This document shows positions 16,776-25,490 of a stretch of DNA of 44,143 bases, piece after piece. This DNA comes from Hyphomicrobiales bacterium (GTDB lineage Bacteria > Pseudomonadota > Alphaproteobacteria > Rhizobiales > Rhizobiaceae): the NCBI GenBank assembly GCA_026400435.1, contig JAPLOZ010000107.1:1-44143 (forward strand), given 5' to 3'. Below the pieces are notes generated by a model. It made no database searches and was not told the origin of the DNA. It worked only from the letters and a program-made list of their open reading frames with translations. How positions within the stretch are numbered: position 1 is the stretch's first letter; each line of letters starts with the position of its first letter. The translations under genes and the position numbers were made by a program.

Positions 16776-16873
16776 CGGCCGCGCTGCCTCCCAGCAAACC
16801 CCGCATCTGGCCCGTATCGCTCTCCTCCCCGCCCCTGTAGGATGACTGCCAGGTTCAATCCAGAGGGGTTTTC

Positions 16874-18160
16874 ATGTCGACCAATGCTGCACTTCAGGCC
16901 CGGCGCAATGCCGCAATTCCGCGCGGCGTGGCAACGGCCTATCCGGTGTTTGCCGAGCGCGCCGAGGGTTCGGAGCTTTGGGACAGGGACGGCAAGCGCT
17001 TCATCGACTTCGCCGGTGGCATCGCCGTGCTCAACACGGGCCATCGCCATCCCAAGGTGATGGCGGCGGTCAAGAAGCAGCTCGACGCCTTTACCCACAC
17101 CGCGTTCCAGATCGTTCCCTATGAGCCCTACATCGAGTTGTGCGAGCGGCTGAACAAGCTCGCGCCGTTTTCGGGGCCGGCAAAGTCGCTGTTGTTCTCG
17201 ACTGGCGCCGAAGCCGTGGAGAACGCCGTCAAGATCGCCCGCGCGGCGACCGGCAGGACCAATGTCATCGCGTTCTCGGGCTCCTTCCACGGCCGGACAC
17301 TGATGGCCTCGGCGCTGACCGGCAAGGTAGCGCCCTACAAGAAGAAGTTCGGACCGATGCCGGCCGGCGTCTGGCACGCGCCATTTCCGGTGCCGCAGTT
17401 CGGCGTCAGCGTCGCGGATTCGCTGCGCGCCATCGAGTATCTGTTTCGTGCCGACGTCGACCCGGTCAATGTCGCCGCCTTCATCATCGAGCCGGTGCAG
17501 GGCGAGGGCGGTTTCCACCCGGCGCCGACCGAACTGCTCGAAGGCTTGCGCAAGCTCTGCGACCAGCACGGCATCCTGTTGATAGCCGACGAGGTGCAGA
17601 CGGGCTTCGCTCGCACCGGCAAAATGTTCGGCATCGAGAACTCGGGCGTCGAGCCCGACCTGATGACGGTCGCCAAGTCGCTGGCCGGCGGATTTCCGCT
17701 GTCGGGCGTGATAGGCAAGGCTGCAGTCATGGATGCGCCGGAGCCGGGCGGGCTTGGCGGCACCTATGCCGGCAGCCCGATCGCCTGCGCGGCGGCTCTC
17801 GCCGTGCTCGACGTGATCGAGGAGGAAAAGCTGATCGAGCGCGCCAATGTGCTCGGCGCCCGCATCAAGGGCGAGCTGCAGCGCATCGCGCAGCGCAACG
17901 ATACCGTAGCGATGTCGTCTGTCCGCGGCCCGGGCGCCATGGTGGCCTTCGATATAGTGAAATCGCGCGGCGGCGAGGAGCCCGACGCCGACGCCACCAA
18001 GCGGGTCACGTCGGCAGCCCTCGGCGAGGGGCTCGTGCTGCTTTCCTGCGGCGTGCATGCCAACACGATCCGCATCCTGATGCCGCTGACGATTTCCGAT
18101 GCGCATCTGGCGGAAGGGTTGTCGAAGCTGGAACGCGCGCTGATCGTCGCCAACGGCTAG
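16874..18160 (+). CDS. gabT: 4-aminobutyrate aminotransferase
   Basis: A 428-residue class-III PLP aminotransferase that moves the amino group of GABA to 2-oxoglutarate, giving succinate semialdehyde and glutamate. The PLP lysine is K268 in AKSLAGGFPLSG, the same number as in E. coli GabT. The GPAKSLLFSTGAEAVENAVKIARAATGR region, the Asp of IADEVQTGFARTG that contacts the pyridine nitrogen, and GGTYAGSPI are all typical. The N-terminal IPRGVATAYPVFAERAEGSELWD is GabT-like. A purine-rich AGAGGGG lies before the ATG. No gabD is next to it, so GABA use would need a succinate-semialdehyde dehydrogenase elsewhere. Confidence 0.9.
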   Translation: MSTNAALQARRNAAIPRGVATAYPVFAERAEGSELWDRDGKRFIDFAGGIAVLNTGHRHPKVMAAVKKQLDAFTHTAFQIVPYEPYIELCERLNKLAPFSGPAKSLLFSTGAEAVENAVKIARAATGRTNVIAFSGSFHGRTLMASALTGKVAPYKKKFGPMPAGVWHAPFPVPQFGVSVADSLRAIEYLFRADVDPVNVAAFIIEPVQGEGGFHPAPTELLEGLRKLCDQHGILLIADEVQTGFARTGKMFGIENSGVEPDLMTVAKSLAGGFPLSGVIGKAAVMDAPEPGGLGGTYAGSPIACAAALAVLDVIEEEKLIERANVLGARIKGELQRIAQRNDTVAMSSVRGPGAMVAFDIVKSRGGEEPDADATKRVTSAALGEGLVLLSCGVHANTIRILMPLTISDAHLAEGLSKLERALIVANG

Positions 18161-18187
18161 GCGCGCCGCTGGGGTCGTTCGCTCCCG

Positions 18188-18985
18188 TTAGCCAACCACG
18201 ATCGGCGTCTTGCCGTTGACGCGGTTGAAGAGGTCGATGACGTCCTGGTTGATCATGCGCACGCAGCCGGACGACATCGCCTGGCCGATGGTCCACCATT
18301 CCGGCGAGCCGTGCACGCGAAAGCCGGTGTCGCGACCGTCCTGGAATATGTAGAGCGCACGCGCGCCCAGCGGGTTCTGTAGTCCGCCCGGCTGGCCGCC
18401 GCGCCACTTCTCCAGTTCGGGCTTGCGCGTGATCATTTCGGGCGGCGGCGTCCATGTCGGCCACTTCTTGCCGTACTGGATGTTGGCGCGCCCCGACCAA
18501 AGGAAACCGTCGCGGCCGATGCCGACACCGTAACGAAGTGCGTCGCCGCCCGGCTGGACGTAATAAAGAAAGCGTTCCTGCAGTTTGACCACAATGGTGC
18601 CGGGCGCTTCGCCGGTCGGGTCAACCACGACCTGTCGGCGCCATTGCGGCTCGATTTTCTTGAAGGGAACCTCGGGCAGCACGAACCCGTCATCGGTGAA
18701 GGACGCATACATCAGGTCCGGCGACGTCACCTGGCGATCGACGCTGATTTTCGGGCGGATGGAGCCGGTCGCGTAGTCATCGACCTGCAATGACGGCATC
18801 GACAGCGCCGACATGTCGACGCTGCGTGTGCAGCCGGCGCCGGCCGCGATGGCTACCGAGCCAAGGCCGAGCAACGCCGTGCGGCGCGATACTGTTTGCG
18901 GGAGTTCATGCTGTGAAACAGGCTTGGACACGGGCACACTTCCACTCGGATACACGCTGCGGCACCACGCCGAAGTTGCCGGCAT
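18188..18985 (-). CDS. L,D-transpeptidase (YkuD domain), lipoprotein or Tat-exported
   Basis: A 265-residue cell-wall enzyme that cross-links peptidoglycan or attaches proteins to it in the periplasm. The YkuD catalytic segment is HGSPEWWTIGQAMSSGCVRM, containing the conserved His and the nucleophile Cys. The N-terminus has SRRTALLGLGSVAIAAGAGC: a twin-Arg start, a hydrophobic core and a lipobox-like AGAGC, so it is either Tat-exported or lipidated. The ATG at 18985 lacks a ribosome site; a GTG at 18937 would place the RR motif nearer the N-terminus and may be the real start. It converges with gabT. Rhizobiales typically carry many such proteins. Confidence 0.87.
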   Translation of the reverse strand: MPATSAWCRSVYPSGSVPVSKPVSQHELPQTVSRRTALLGLGSVAIAAGAGCTRSVDMSALSMPSLQVDDYATGSIRPKISVDRQVTSPDLMYASFTDDGFVLPEVPFKKIEPQWRRQVVVDPTGEAPGTIVVKLQERFLYYVQPGGDALRYGVGIGRDGFLWSGRANIQYGKKWPTWTPPPEMITRKPELEKWRGGQPGGLQNPLGARALYIFQDGRDTGFRVHGSPEWWTIGQAMSSGCVRMINQDVIDLFNRVNGKTPIVVG

Positions 18986-19007
18986 TTTAGCTATTCATGG
19001 TTGACGA

Positions 19008-19874
19008 ATGGTGAAAGCAGCGGCCGCCAAGCGTTGTGCCGCGGGCGTCGGGGTGACCCGGGGGCTTGTCCGACGGCGCGATTCCTGTGCCTATCCGGCC
19101 AACATCAGTATCCGGCGGAGGAAGAGGTTGCAGCCGACAGCATTGCCAGCGGAACAGTCATGGTTTTCGAGAACATCGCCAGATTCGACCCTTGGCGCGA
19201 ACCTGTCGGCATTTACCGAACCGTATCTAAACGACTACTTCAGGGCGAATTTCTATCACCTCAAAGGCCGCGATCTTGACCTCGTCGTTGATGCCGGCAT
19301 GGGGTTGGCGCCGCTCACGACGTTGCTCGACCTGACACCCGGAAAGCCGGTGCTGGCGGTTGCCACGCATATACATGCCGACCACGTCGGTTCGCTGTTC
19401 GAGTTCGCCGAGCGCGCCGGCCCGAGGCTCGAGGCCGAAGCCTTCGCCACGATGGATGACCGCTGGACCTTCGCCGACGAGTTCCGGGCGCTTGCCGAGC
19501 CGGTGACGAAGCTGCCGCACGCAGGGTGGAAGGTGGAGGACTATCGCATCCGCACAGCGCCGCTGACGCGCGTCCTCGACGAGGGCGACCGCATCGACCT
19601 CGGCGACCGCAGCTTCACGGTGCTGCATCTGCCGGGCCACTCCTTCGGCTGCATCGGGCTCTATGATGAGCGCGATGGCCTCCTGTTTTCGGGCGACGCC
19701 GTCTATGACTCCACGCTGATCGACGACATGTGGTGCTCCGACAAAGAGGACTACCGCGCCACCATGCGGCGGCTCGCCGACCTGCAGGTTCGCGTAGTGC
19801 ATGGCGGACACGGCGAGAGCTTCGGTGAACCGAGGCTGAAAGAGATCGCGCGCGAATATCTCGACCGGCCGTGA
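19008..19874 (+). CDS. MBL-fold metallohydrolase
   Basis: A metallo-beta-lactamase-fold hydrolase. The zinc motif is HIHADHVG (HxHxDH), followed by LPGHSFGCIG, SGDAVYDS and VHGGHGESFG, which completes the His/Asp ligand set. Recognisable family sequence begins only at about residue 50 (SWFSRT, then FTEPYLNDYFRANFYHLKG). The first ~45 codons from the ATG at 19008 are basic, unusual and have no ribosome site, so the true start is probably a TTG at 19128, which directly follows GGAGGAAGAGG, or a TTG at 19143. The substrate is unknown; relatives include glyoxalase-II-like and lactonase-like hydrolases. It diverges from the transpeptidase gene. Confidence 0.8.
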   Translation: MVKAAAAKRCAAGVGVTRGLVRRRDSCAYPANISIRRRKRLQPTALPAEQSWFSRTSPDSTLGANLSAFTEPYLNDYFRANFYHLKGRDLDLVVDAGMGLAPLTTLLDLTPGKPVLAVATHIHADHVGSLFEFAERAGPRLEAEAFATMDDRWTFADEFRALAEPVTKLPHAGWKVEDYRIRTAPLTRVLDEGDRIDLGDRSFTVLHLPGHSFGCIGLYDERDGLLFSGDAVYDSTLIDDMWCSDKEDYRATMRRLADLQVRVVHGGHGESFGEPRLKEIAREYLDRP

Positions 19875-19948
19875 CGGGATCTTGCCGAAGACCCACTTTA
19901 CAAATGCCGTAGCGAGGAGATTTATCCTTCCCTTGATGGAGAGATGAA

Positions 19949-20569
19949 ATGTCCGTCGAAACCTGGCTTGCCTTCGTTGCCGCGTCCTCGATCCTGCTCG
20001 TCATCCCGGGGCCGACGATCCTGCTCGTCGTCTCCTATGCGCTGGGACAGGGCTGGCGCACCGCGTTGCCTATGGCGGTCGGGGTGGCGCTCGGCGACTT
20101 CACGGCCATGACGCTGTCCATGCTCGGCATCGGCGCGCTGCTGGCGGCGTCCGCCACCGTGTTCACTGCGCTGAAGTGGGTGGGCGCGGCCTATCTGATC
20201 TATCTCGGCATAAAGCTGTTCAGGGCAGGCGGCGCGCTCAATGCAGAGCCGAAGACCGATGCTGCGTCCTCGGCGAAGATGCTGGCGCATGCCTGGCTGG
20301 TGACGGCGCTGAACCCGAAGAGCATCACTTTCTTCGTCGCGTTCCTGCCGCAGTTCCTCGACCGCCATGGCGATTTCTGGACACAGATGCTGATCTTCGA
20401 AGCGACGTTCCTGACGCTCGCCTTCGCCAATGCGTTCGGCTACGCGCTGGTGGCGGCTCGTGCGCGCAATCTGGTACGCAATCCAAGCGCCATCCGCATC
20501 TTCAATCGCACGGGCGGAACGCTGCTGGTCGGCGCCGGCGTAGCAACCATAGCCATTCGATCGAACTGA
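19949..20569 (+). CDS. LysE-family amino-acid/metabolite exporter
   Basis: A 206-residue inner-membrane protein with five to six hydrophobic helices, of the LysE/RhtB family that exports amino acids and derivatives. The N-terminal IPGPTILLVVSYALGQGWRTALPMAVGVALGD and the central LNPKSITFFVAFLPQF are family signatures. GGAGAGATGAA directly precedes the ATG. Its stop lies 16 bases before the TTC38-like gene, suggesting co-transcription. The exported compound cannot be told from sequence. Confidence 0.9.
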   Translation: MSVETWLAFVAASSILLVIPGPTILLVVSYALGQGWRTALPMAVGVALGDFTAMTLSMLGIGALLAASATVFTALKWVGAAYLIYLGIKLFRAGGALNAEPKTDAASSAKMLAHAWLVTALNPKSITFFVAFLPQFLDRHGDFWTQMLIFEATFLTLAFANAFGYALVAARARNLVRNPSAIRIFNRTGGTLLVGAGVATIAIRSN

Positions 20570-20585
20570 ATGTGGAGAAAGAAGC

Positions 20586-21908
20586 ATGCCTGTGAATGAT
20601 CTTCTCGACTTTTCACAGTCCGGCGCAAATGCCGCCAGTAGCGGTCACTATGAGAAGGCGCTGCACGAACTGCAATGCTACATCGGCGATCCGGTCGCAA
20701 CGATCGACGCGGCGATCGGCGAAAGCCCGGACTTCGTGATGGCGCACGTCTTCAAGGGCTATCTCTACGGCCTGTCGACCGACCACGAGGCGACGCCGAT
20801 CGTCAAAGCCTGCCACGAGTCGGCCGCAAGGCTGCCGGCAACCGGACGCGAGCAGGGCCATGTCGCGGCACTCGGCCATCTTGCGGAAGGACGCTGGCAC
20901 GAGGCGGGGCGCGCCCTCGAAGACGTGACCATCGACGAGCCGCGCGATGCTCTGGCGCTGCTGACCGGGCACCAGATCGACTTTTTCACGGGCAATTCGC
21001 GCATGCTGCGCGACCGCATCGCGCGCGCCATGCCGGCATGGTCGAAGGATATGGCCGGATATCACGCGACGCTCGCCATGCATGCCTTCGGGCTCGAGGA
21101 AATGGGCGACTACGCACGCGCCGAAGCCGAGGGTCGCGTGGCGATCGGTCTGGAGCCGCGCGACGGCTGGGCGCAGCACGCGGTCGCCCATGTCATGGAG
21201 ATGCAGAGCCGGCAGCGCGACGGCATCGTCTGGATGCGCAACGATTCGGAGCGCTGGACGAAAGACAGCTTCTTCCAGGTCCACAATTGGTGGCACCTGG
21301 CGCTGTTTCACTATGAACTCGGGGAGGTGGACGAGGCACTGGCCTTGTTCGACGCGCCGATCTACGGCACCCCTTCAACGCTGGCGCTGAACATGCTCGA
21401 TGCTTCGGCGCTGCTCTGGAGGCTGCACCTTCGCGGCGTCGATGTCGGCGACCGCTGGGCCGCACTCGCCGCCAACTGGGCGCCGAAGGCCAAGGACGGC
21501 AACTATGCCTTCAACGACGCGCACGCGATGATGGCGTTCGTCGGCGCCGGGCTCAGCGAGCCCGCCCGGCTGCTGCTCGACGCGCAGCAGCAGGCAATGG
21601 CCGGCAGCGGCGACAATGCAGGCTTCACGCGCGACGTCGGCCATCCACTGACGCTCGCCATCAAGGCGTTCGGGGACGGCGACTACGCGCGGACGGTCGA
21701 ACTCCTGCGGCCGATCCGCTCGATCGCCTATCGCTTCGGCGGCAGCCACGCGCAGCGCGATGTGATCGACCTGACATTGATCGAGGCTGCCTTTCGCGCC
21801 GGCGAGACGCACCTGGCGAGTGCGCTCTCCGCCGAGCGCGCCGTGGCGCGCCCCGACAGTCCGCTGTCGCAGCTCTTCATGCGCCGGGCGGCTGCGCTGG
21901 TCGCCTAG
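20586..21908 (+). CDS. TPR-repeat protein, TTC38-like
   Basis: A 440-residue, largely helical cytoplasmic protein of the TTC38 family, a conserved but poorly understood group found in bacteria and animals. Degenerate tetratricopeptide-like helix pairs run along the chain (for example YEKALHELQCYI, GRWHEAGRALEDV, MGDYARAEAEGRVAIGLEP and GEVDEALALFD). A conserved His-rich core is visible: GYHATLAMHAFGLEE, AVAHVMEMQ and NWWHLALFHYELG. No signal peptide. A GGAGAAAG ribosome site precedes the ATG, and a terminator follows. The proximity to a LysE exporter hints at a shared pathway, without stronger evidence. Confidence 0.85.
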   Translation: MPVNDLLDFSQSGANAASSGHYEKALHELQCYIGDPVATIDAAIGESPDFVMAHVFKGYLYGLSTDHEATPIVKACHESAARLPATGREQGHVAALGHLAEGRWHEAGRALEDVTIDEPRDALALLTGHQIDFFTGNSRMLRDRIARAMPAWSKDMAGYHATLAMHAFGLEEMGDYARAEAEGRVAIGLEPRDGWAQHAVAHVMEMQSRQRDGIVWMRNDSERWTKDSFFQVHNWWHLALFHYELGEVDEALALFDAPIYGTPSTLALNMLDASALLWRLHLRGVDVGDRWAALAANWAPKAKDGNYAFNDAHAMMAFVGAGLSEPARLLLDAQQQAMAGSGDNAGFTRDVGHPLTLAIKAFGDGDYARTVELLRPIRSIAYRFGGSHAQRDVIDLTLIEAAFRAGETHLASALSAERAVARPDSPLSQLFMRRAAALVA

Positions 21909-21940
21909 CTGCCACCCGGCAAGAAATATCAATACGTCTG

Positions 21941-21965
21941 ATTTTTTGCGAAACGCGAAAAAAAT
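21941..21965. repeat. A/T-flanked imperfect palindrome upstream of xylB
   Basis: ATTTTTTGCG (21941-21950) and CGCGAAAAAAAT (21954-21965) form a nearly symmetric dyad around AAA in the gap between the TPR gene and xylB. The T-run/A-run ends make it look like a bidirectional terminator stem or an operator for a xylose regulator. No regulator gene lies next to it. Confidence 0.4.
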
Positions 21966-21997
21966 AGCCGGCGTGCTGTTGCACGCGGGGCTTTTTT
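21966..21997 (+). terminator. Terminator after the TPR gene
   Basis: AGCC plus GCGTGC (21966-21976), loop TGTT, and GCACGC plus GGGGCT (21981-21992) pair with one small internal bulge and are followed by a run of six T. It ends the lysE-TPR transcript about 60 bases after its stop. A TTGCAC within the stem, 17 bases before TGTAGA, could also serve as a xylB promoter. Confidence 0.65.
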
Positions 21998-22088
21998 GCG
22001 CTGTAGAATTCGCCCCGAGGAAACGCGGCGTCGCAAAGCCGGCGAAACGCACAACGGTCGGCGCTCAAGAACGGCCGGGAGGACGAGC

Positions 22089-23540
22089 ATGTATCTCGGC
22101 ATCGATCTCGGCACGTCGAGCGTCAAGGCGCTGTTGATTGACGCCAGCCAGGCGGCGATCGCCTCGGCCACGGCGCCGGTGGAGCTTTCGCGGCCGCATC
22201 CCGGCTGGTCCGAGCAGGACCCGGCAGACTGGATCGCGGCCACTGAGGCCACCTTAGACGAACTGAAGGCAAGACATCCGGCCGAACTCGCGGCGGTCAA
22301 AGGGATCGGCCTGTCTGGCCACATGCACGGCGCGACGCTGCTCGACGCCTCGGACGAGGTGCTGCGCCCCTGCATCATGTGGAACGACACCAGAAGCCAC
22401 GCCGAGGCGGCGAAGCTCGACGCCGATCCGCGCTTTCGCAAGATCACCGGCAACATCGTGTTCCCCGGCTTCACCGCGCCCAAGCTCGCCTGGGTCAGAA
22501 ACAACGAACCGGACGTATTCGCCAAGGTGGCGATGGTGCTGCTGCCCAAGGACTATCTGCGCCTGTGGCTGACCGGCGAACACATGTCGGAGATGTCCGA
22601 TTCGGCCGGGACGTCGTGGCTGGACGTCGCCGAACGCCGCTGGTCGCGTGAATTGCTCGAAGCCACCGACCTTGCCGAAAAGCAGATGCCGCGGCTGGTC
22701 GAAGGCACCGCTCCGGCAGGCACGTTGCGCGCCGAGCTCGCATCGAAGTGGGGCCTCAAACCGGGCATCCCGGTCGCCGGCGGAGCCGGCGACAACGCGG
22801 CGTCGGCCTGCGGCATGGGCACTGTGAAGCCCGGCCACGCCTTCGCTTCGCTTGGCACGTCGGGCGTGCTGTTCGCGGCCAACGGCTCGTACCTGCCGAA
22901 CCCCGCAAGCGCCGTGCATACCTTTTGCCATGCGCTGCCTGACACCTGGCACCAGATGGGCGTGATCCTGTCGGCGACGGATTCGCTCAACTGGCTCTGC
23001 GAAATCACCGGCAGGAGCGCCGCCGAACTGACCGCCGAACTCGGCGACAGCCTCAAGGCGCCGGGCGGCGTGACCTTCCTGCCCTATTTGTCGGGCGAAC
23101 GCACGCCGCACAATGACGCCGCGATCCGCGGATCCTTCACCGGGCTCGGCCATGAAGCCGGCCGCGCGACACTGACGCAGGCGGTGCTCGAAGGCGTCGC
23201 CTTCGCGTTCCGCGACAGCCTGGAGGCGCTGCGCGCCGCCGGCACAGAACTGTCGCGCGTGACGGCAATAGGCGGCGGTTCGCGCTCGCGCTACTGGCTG
23301 CAGTCGATCGCCACCGCGCTCGGCGTCCCGGTCGACATTCCGGCCGACGGCGATTTCGGCGCGGCTTTCGGCGCGGCGCGGCTTGGGCTGATCGCCGCCG
23401 AGAAGGCCGACCCGCTGGTAGTCTGCACCGCACCTAAGACCGAAGAAACCATCGAGCCGAATCGTGCGCTCGCCGCCGCCTACAACGATGCCTACCAGCG
23501 CTACCGTGCGCTTTATCCAGCGATCAGAGGAGTTTCGTGA
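22089..23540 (+). CDS. xylB: Xylulokinase
   Basis: A 483-residue FGGY-family sugar kinase that phosphorylates D-xylulose to xylulose 5-phosphate for the pentose phosphate pathway. N-terminal [16 protein letters not shown] is the phosphate-1 motif. [13 protein letters not shown] and CIMWNDTRS form the sugar site, [14 protein letters not shown] holds the catalytic Asp, and [17 protein letters not shown] is the adenosine motif. The length is exactly that of XylB. The ATG at 22089 follows GGGAGGACGAGC and matches the family N-terminus; the frame stays open about 30 codons further upstream. Its TGA overlaps the xylA ATG by one base, indicating translational coupling. Confidence 0.95.
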   Translation: MYLGIDLGTSSVKALLIDASQAAIASATAPVELSRPHPGWSEQDPADWIAATEATLDELKARHPAELAAVKGIGLSGHMHGATLLDASDEVLRPCIMWNDTRSHAEAAKLDADPRFRKITGNIVFPGFTAPKLAWVRNNEPDVFAKVAMVLLPKDYLRLWLTGEHMSEMSDSAGTSWLDVAERRWSRELLEATDLAEKQMPRLVEGTAPAGTLRAELASKWGLKPGIPVAGGAGDNAASACGMGTVKPGHAFASLGTSGVLFAANGSYLPNPASAVHTFCHALPDTWHQMGVILSATDSLNWLCEITGRSAAELTAELGDSLKAPGGVTFLPYLSGERTPHNDAAIRGSFTGLGHEAGRATLTQAVLEGVAFAFRDSLEALRAAGTELSRVTAIGGGSRSRYWLQSIATALGVPVDIPADGDFGAAFGAARLGLIAAEKADPLVVCTAPKTEETIEPNRALAAAYNDAYQRYRALYPAIRGVS

Positions 23541-24850
23541 TGACCACCGGCTTTTTCGGCGCCATCAAAAAGGTCAAATACGAGGGGCCGGATTCTACCA
23601 ATCCGCTCGCCTATCGCTTCTACAACCCGGATGAGGTCGTCGCCGGCAAGCGGCTTGAGGACCATCTGCGCTTCGCCATCGCCTACTGGCATTCCTTCGC
23701 CTGGGAGGGTGGCGACCCGTTCGGCGGGCGGACGTTCGAGCGGCCCTGGTACGGCGACACGATGGAGCTTGCCAAACTCAAGGCGGACGTTGCCTTCGAG
23801 ATGTTCTCGCTGCTCGGCACGCCCTACTACTGCTTCCACGACGCGGATGTGCGGCCGGAAGGCAAGACCTTCTCCGAGAGTGCTGCGCGCCTCGACGAGA
23901 TCGCCGACTACTTCGCCGGCAAGATGAAGAAGACCGGCGTCAAGCTTCTGTGGGGCACCGCCAACCTGTTCTCGCACCGCCGCTTCATGTCGGGCGCGGC
24001 CACCAATCCGGATCCGGACGTGTTTGCCTATTCGGCGGCCACGGTGAAGGCCTGCATGGACGTGACCAAGCGGCTCAAGGGCGAGAATTATGTGCTTTGG
24101 GGCGGCCGCGAGGGCTACGAGACGCTGCTCAACACTGACCTCAAGCAGGAGCAGGAGCAGGCCGGGCGCTTCCTGTCGATGGTGGTCGACTACAAGCACA
24201 GGATCGGCTTCAAGGGCACCATCCTGATCGAGCCGAAGCCGCAGGAGCCGACCAAGCACCAGTACGACTACGATGTGGCGACGGTGTACGGCTTCCTGAA
24301 GAAGTTCGGTCTGGAGAAGGAGGTCAAGGTCAACATCGAGCAGGGCCATGCGATCCTCGCCGGCCATACCTTCGAGCACGAACTGGCGCTCGCCAATGCG
24401 CTCGGCATATTCGGTTCCATCGACATGAACCGAAACGACTACCAGTCGGGCTGGGACACCGACCAGTTCCCCAACAACGTGCCGGAAATGGCGATTGCCT
24501 TTTACCAGGTGCTGCAGGCCGGCGGCTTCAAGACCGGCGGCACCAATTTCGACGCCAAGCTGCGCCGCCAGTCGATCGATCCACAAGACCTGCTGATCGG
24601 TCACATCGGCGCAATTGACTGCTGCGCGCGCGGCCTGAAGGCGGCGGCGAGAATGATCGAGGACAAGGCGCTGACTGGCCCGCTGGAAGAACGCTACGCA
24701 GGCTGGCGTACCGCCGAAGGCAAGGCGATGCTGTCGGGCAAGCGCACGCTGGAAGAGATCGCCGAGCGCGTGGTCAAGAAAAAGATCGAGCCGCAGCCCA
24801 AGTCGGGCCGGCAGGAATATCTGGAGAACGTCGTCAACCGTTACCTCTGA
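23540..24850 (+). CDS. xylA: Xylose isomerase
   Basis: A 436-residue class-II xylose isomerase that converts D-xylose to D-xylulose with two divalent metals. [10 protein letters not shown] includes the catalytic His and Asp; [29 protein letters not shown] (metal-binding Glu and nearby Lys) and [18 protein letters not shown] (metal-binding Asp) are all conserved. The ATG at 23540 overlaps the xylB stop (TGATG) and follows AGAGGAG; a GTG one codon upstream is less likely. One mild oddity is [12 protein letters not shown] where most homologues have HIGGMD-type residues. A hairpin terminator lies about 60 bases downstream. No xylFGH transporter is beside it. Confidence 0.95.
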   Translation: MTTGFFGAIKKVKYEGPDSTNPLAYRFYNPDEVVAGKRLEDHLRFAIAYWHSFAWEGGDPFGGRTFERPWYGDTMELAKLKADVAFEMFSLLGTPYYCFHDADVRPEGKTFSESAARLDEIADYFAGKMKKTGVKLLWGTANLFSHRRFMSGAATNPDPDVFAYSAATVKACMDVTKRLKGENYVLWGGREGYETLLNTDLKQEQEQAGRFLSMVVDYKHRIGFKGTILIEPKPQEPTKHQYDYDVATVYGFLKKFGLEKEVKVNIEQGHAILAGHTFEHELALANALGIFGSIDMNRNDYQSGWDTDQFPNNVPEMAIAFYQVLQAGGFKTGGTNFDAKLRRQSIDPQDLLIGHIGAIDCCARGLKAAARMIEDKALTGPLEERYAGWRTAEGKAMLSGKRTLEEIAERVVKKKIEPQPKSGRQEYLENVVNRYL

Positions 24851-24869
24851 TCTCTCGCCGGCCGCCCAA

Positions 24870-24905
24870 GGCTGCCGGAAAACAGTGGGCTGCCGGAAAA
24901 ACAGT
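24870..24905 (+). repeat. Two-copy short tandem repeat after xylA
   Basis: GGCTGCCGGAAAACAGT (24870-24886) recurs at 24888-24905 with one extra A in the A-run. It is a local duplication just before the xylA terminator, probably from slippage, with no evident function. Confidence 0.6.
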
Positions 24906-24912
24906 TCCACAG

Positions 24913-24942
24913 CGGCCGCGTCTTTCGCGAAGGACGCGGCCG
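24913..24942 (+). terminator. Hairpin terminator of xylBA
   Basis: CGGCCGCGTC (24913-24922) and GACGCGGCCG (24933-24942) make a perfect 10-bp stem around TTTCGCGAAG, whose own TTCGCGAA can extend the structure. TTCTGTCTT follows. It probably terminates the xylBA transcript. Confidence 0.7.
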
Positions 24943-25006
24943 TTCTGTCTTGCGGCCGACACATCCTTGCCTTCAGCCTGTCATGGAGGGCGGCTATATC
25001 GGCTGC

Positions 25007-25246
25007 ATGGAAGCGAACCGCACCAGACCCCGTCGGCAGAGCGGCTTCGACGCACAGGTCGGAGCGCTGCTCGACCGCGTCCATGAATCCGCATCCTTCG
25101 TGGACAGCCTGATGGCGATGCCGCTGCCGGGGGAAAAGGAATCCGCGCCGGAGTGGGACGCCGCGGTTGCGCGGCGGCTCGAAGCACGGCTCGCCAATGC
25201 GATGCGGGCACTGATCGAGGACGGGCCGGAGAAGAAGAGCGCTTGA
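25007..25246 (+). CDS. Small hypothetical protein
   Basis: A 79-residue protein (start chosen at MEANRTRPRRQSGFD; the frame is open from 24950 with other ATGs). It is hydrophilic: a basic N-terminus is followed by a predicted helix (DAQVGALLDRVHESASFVDSLMAM) and a charged helix rich in Ala, Arg and Glu up to EDGPEKKSA. I recognise no family. The ribosome site is weak, and it lies between the xylA terminator and the antitoxin-like gene, with which it converges. It may be a real small gene; coding potential is only moderate. Confidence 0.4.
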   Translation: MEANRTRPRRQSGFDAQVGALLDRVHESASFVDSLMAMPLPGEKESAPEWDAAVARRLEARLANAMRALIEDGPEKKSA

Positions 25247-25255
25247 GTATTCCGA

Positions 25256-25432
25256 CTACCTGACGGGATCGTCTTTTTCCAGATCGATCGGTCTCGTTGG
25301 CATCGGTCTCAGAATTACGCCACCAGTCTTCTCGTCGCGACTTATATCTACCTCGGTTCCTTCCAAGCGAAACTCATCAGGCAAAATGAGAAGCTGATCG
25401 TCGCCGTCCATGACAAGCTTTGCTGTGGCCAT
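25256..25432 (-). CDS. Antitoxin-like small protein (AbrB/MazE/VapB style), no visible partner
   Basis: A 58-residue protein beginning MATAKLVMDGDDQLLILPDEF and continuing LEGTEVDISRDEKTGGVILRP. The pattern (short strand, xxQ-L-LPxEF, acidic strand) is that of swapped-hairpin AbrB-type DNA-binding antitoxins such as VapB/MazE. The C-terminus is charged, where toxin-binding segments normally lie. No PIN-domain or MazF-like gene follows: downstream on this strand is only the convergent small gene. The frame is open 14 codons further up, but the ATG at 25432 matches the family start. It may be an orphan antitoxin, or a solitary regulator. Confidence 0.6.
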   Translation of the reverse strand: MATAKLVMDGDDQLLILPDEFRLEGTEVDISRDEKTGGVILRPMPTRPIDLEKDDPVR

Positions 25433-25490
25433 GCGTCCAACCTCGTTTGGGGTGTGTCGAGCATACACAGACATCGGACAGAGCTAAAAA

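Noticed and set aside
16598..18106. A 502-codon minus-strand frame opposite the K+ channel end and gabT
   Set aside because: It is a reverse-frame shadow of gabT; no motifs.
24870..24905. Possible CRISPR-like repeat
   Set aside because: Only two units in direct tandem, one base apart, with no spacers.
23513..25084. A 523-codon minus-strand frame opposite xylA
   Set aside because: xylA is certain by active-site motifs; the antisense frame shows only mirrored codon bias.
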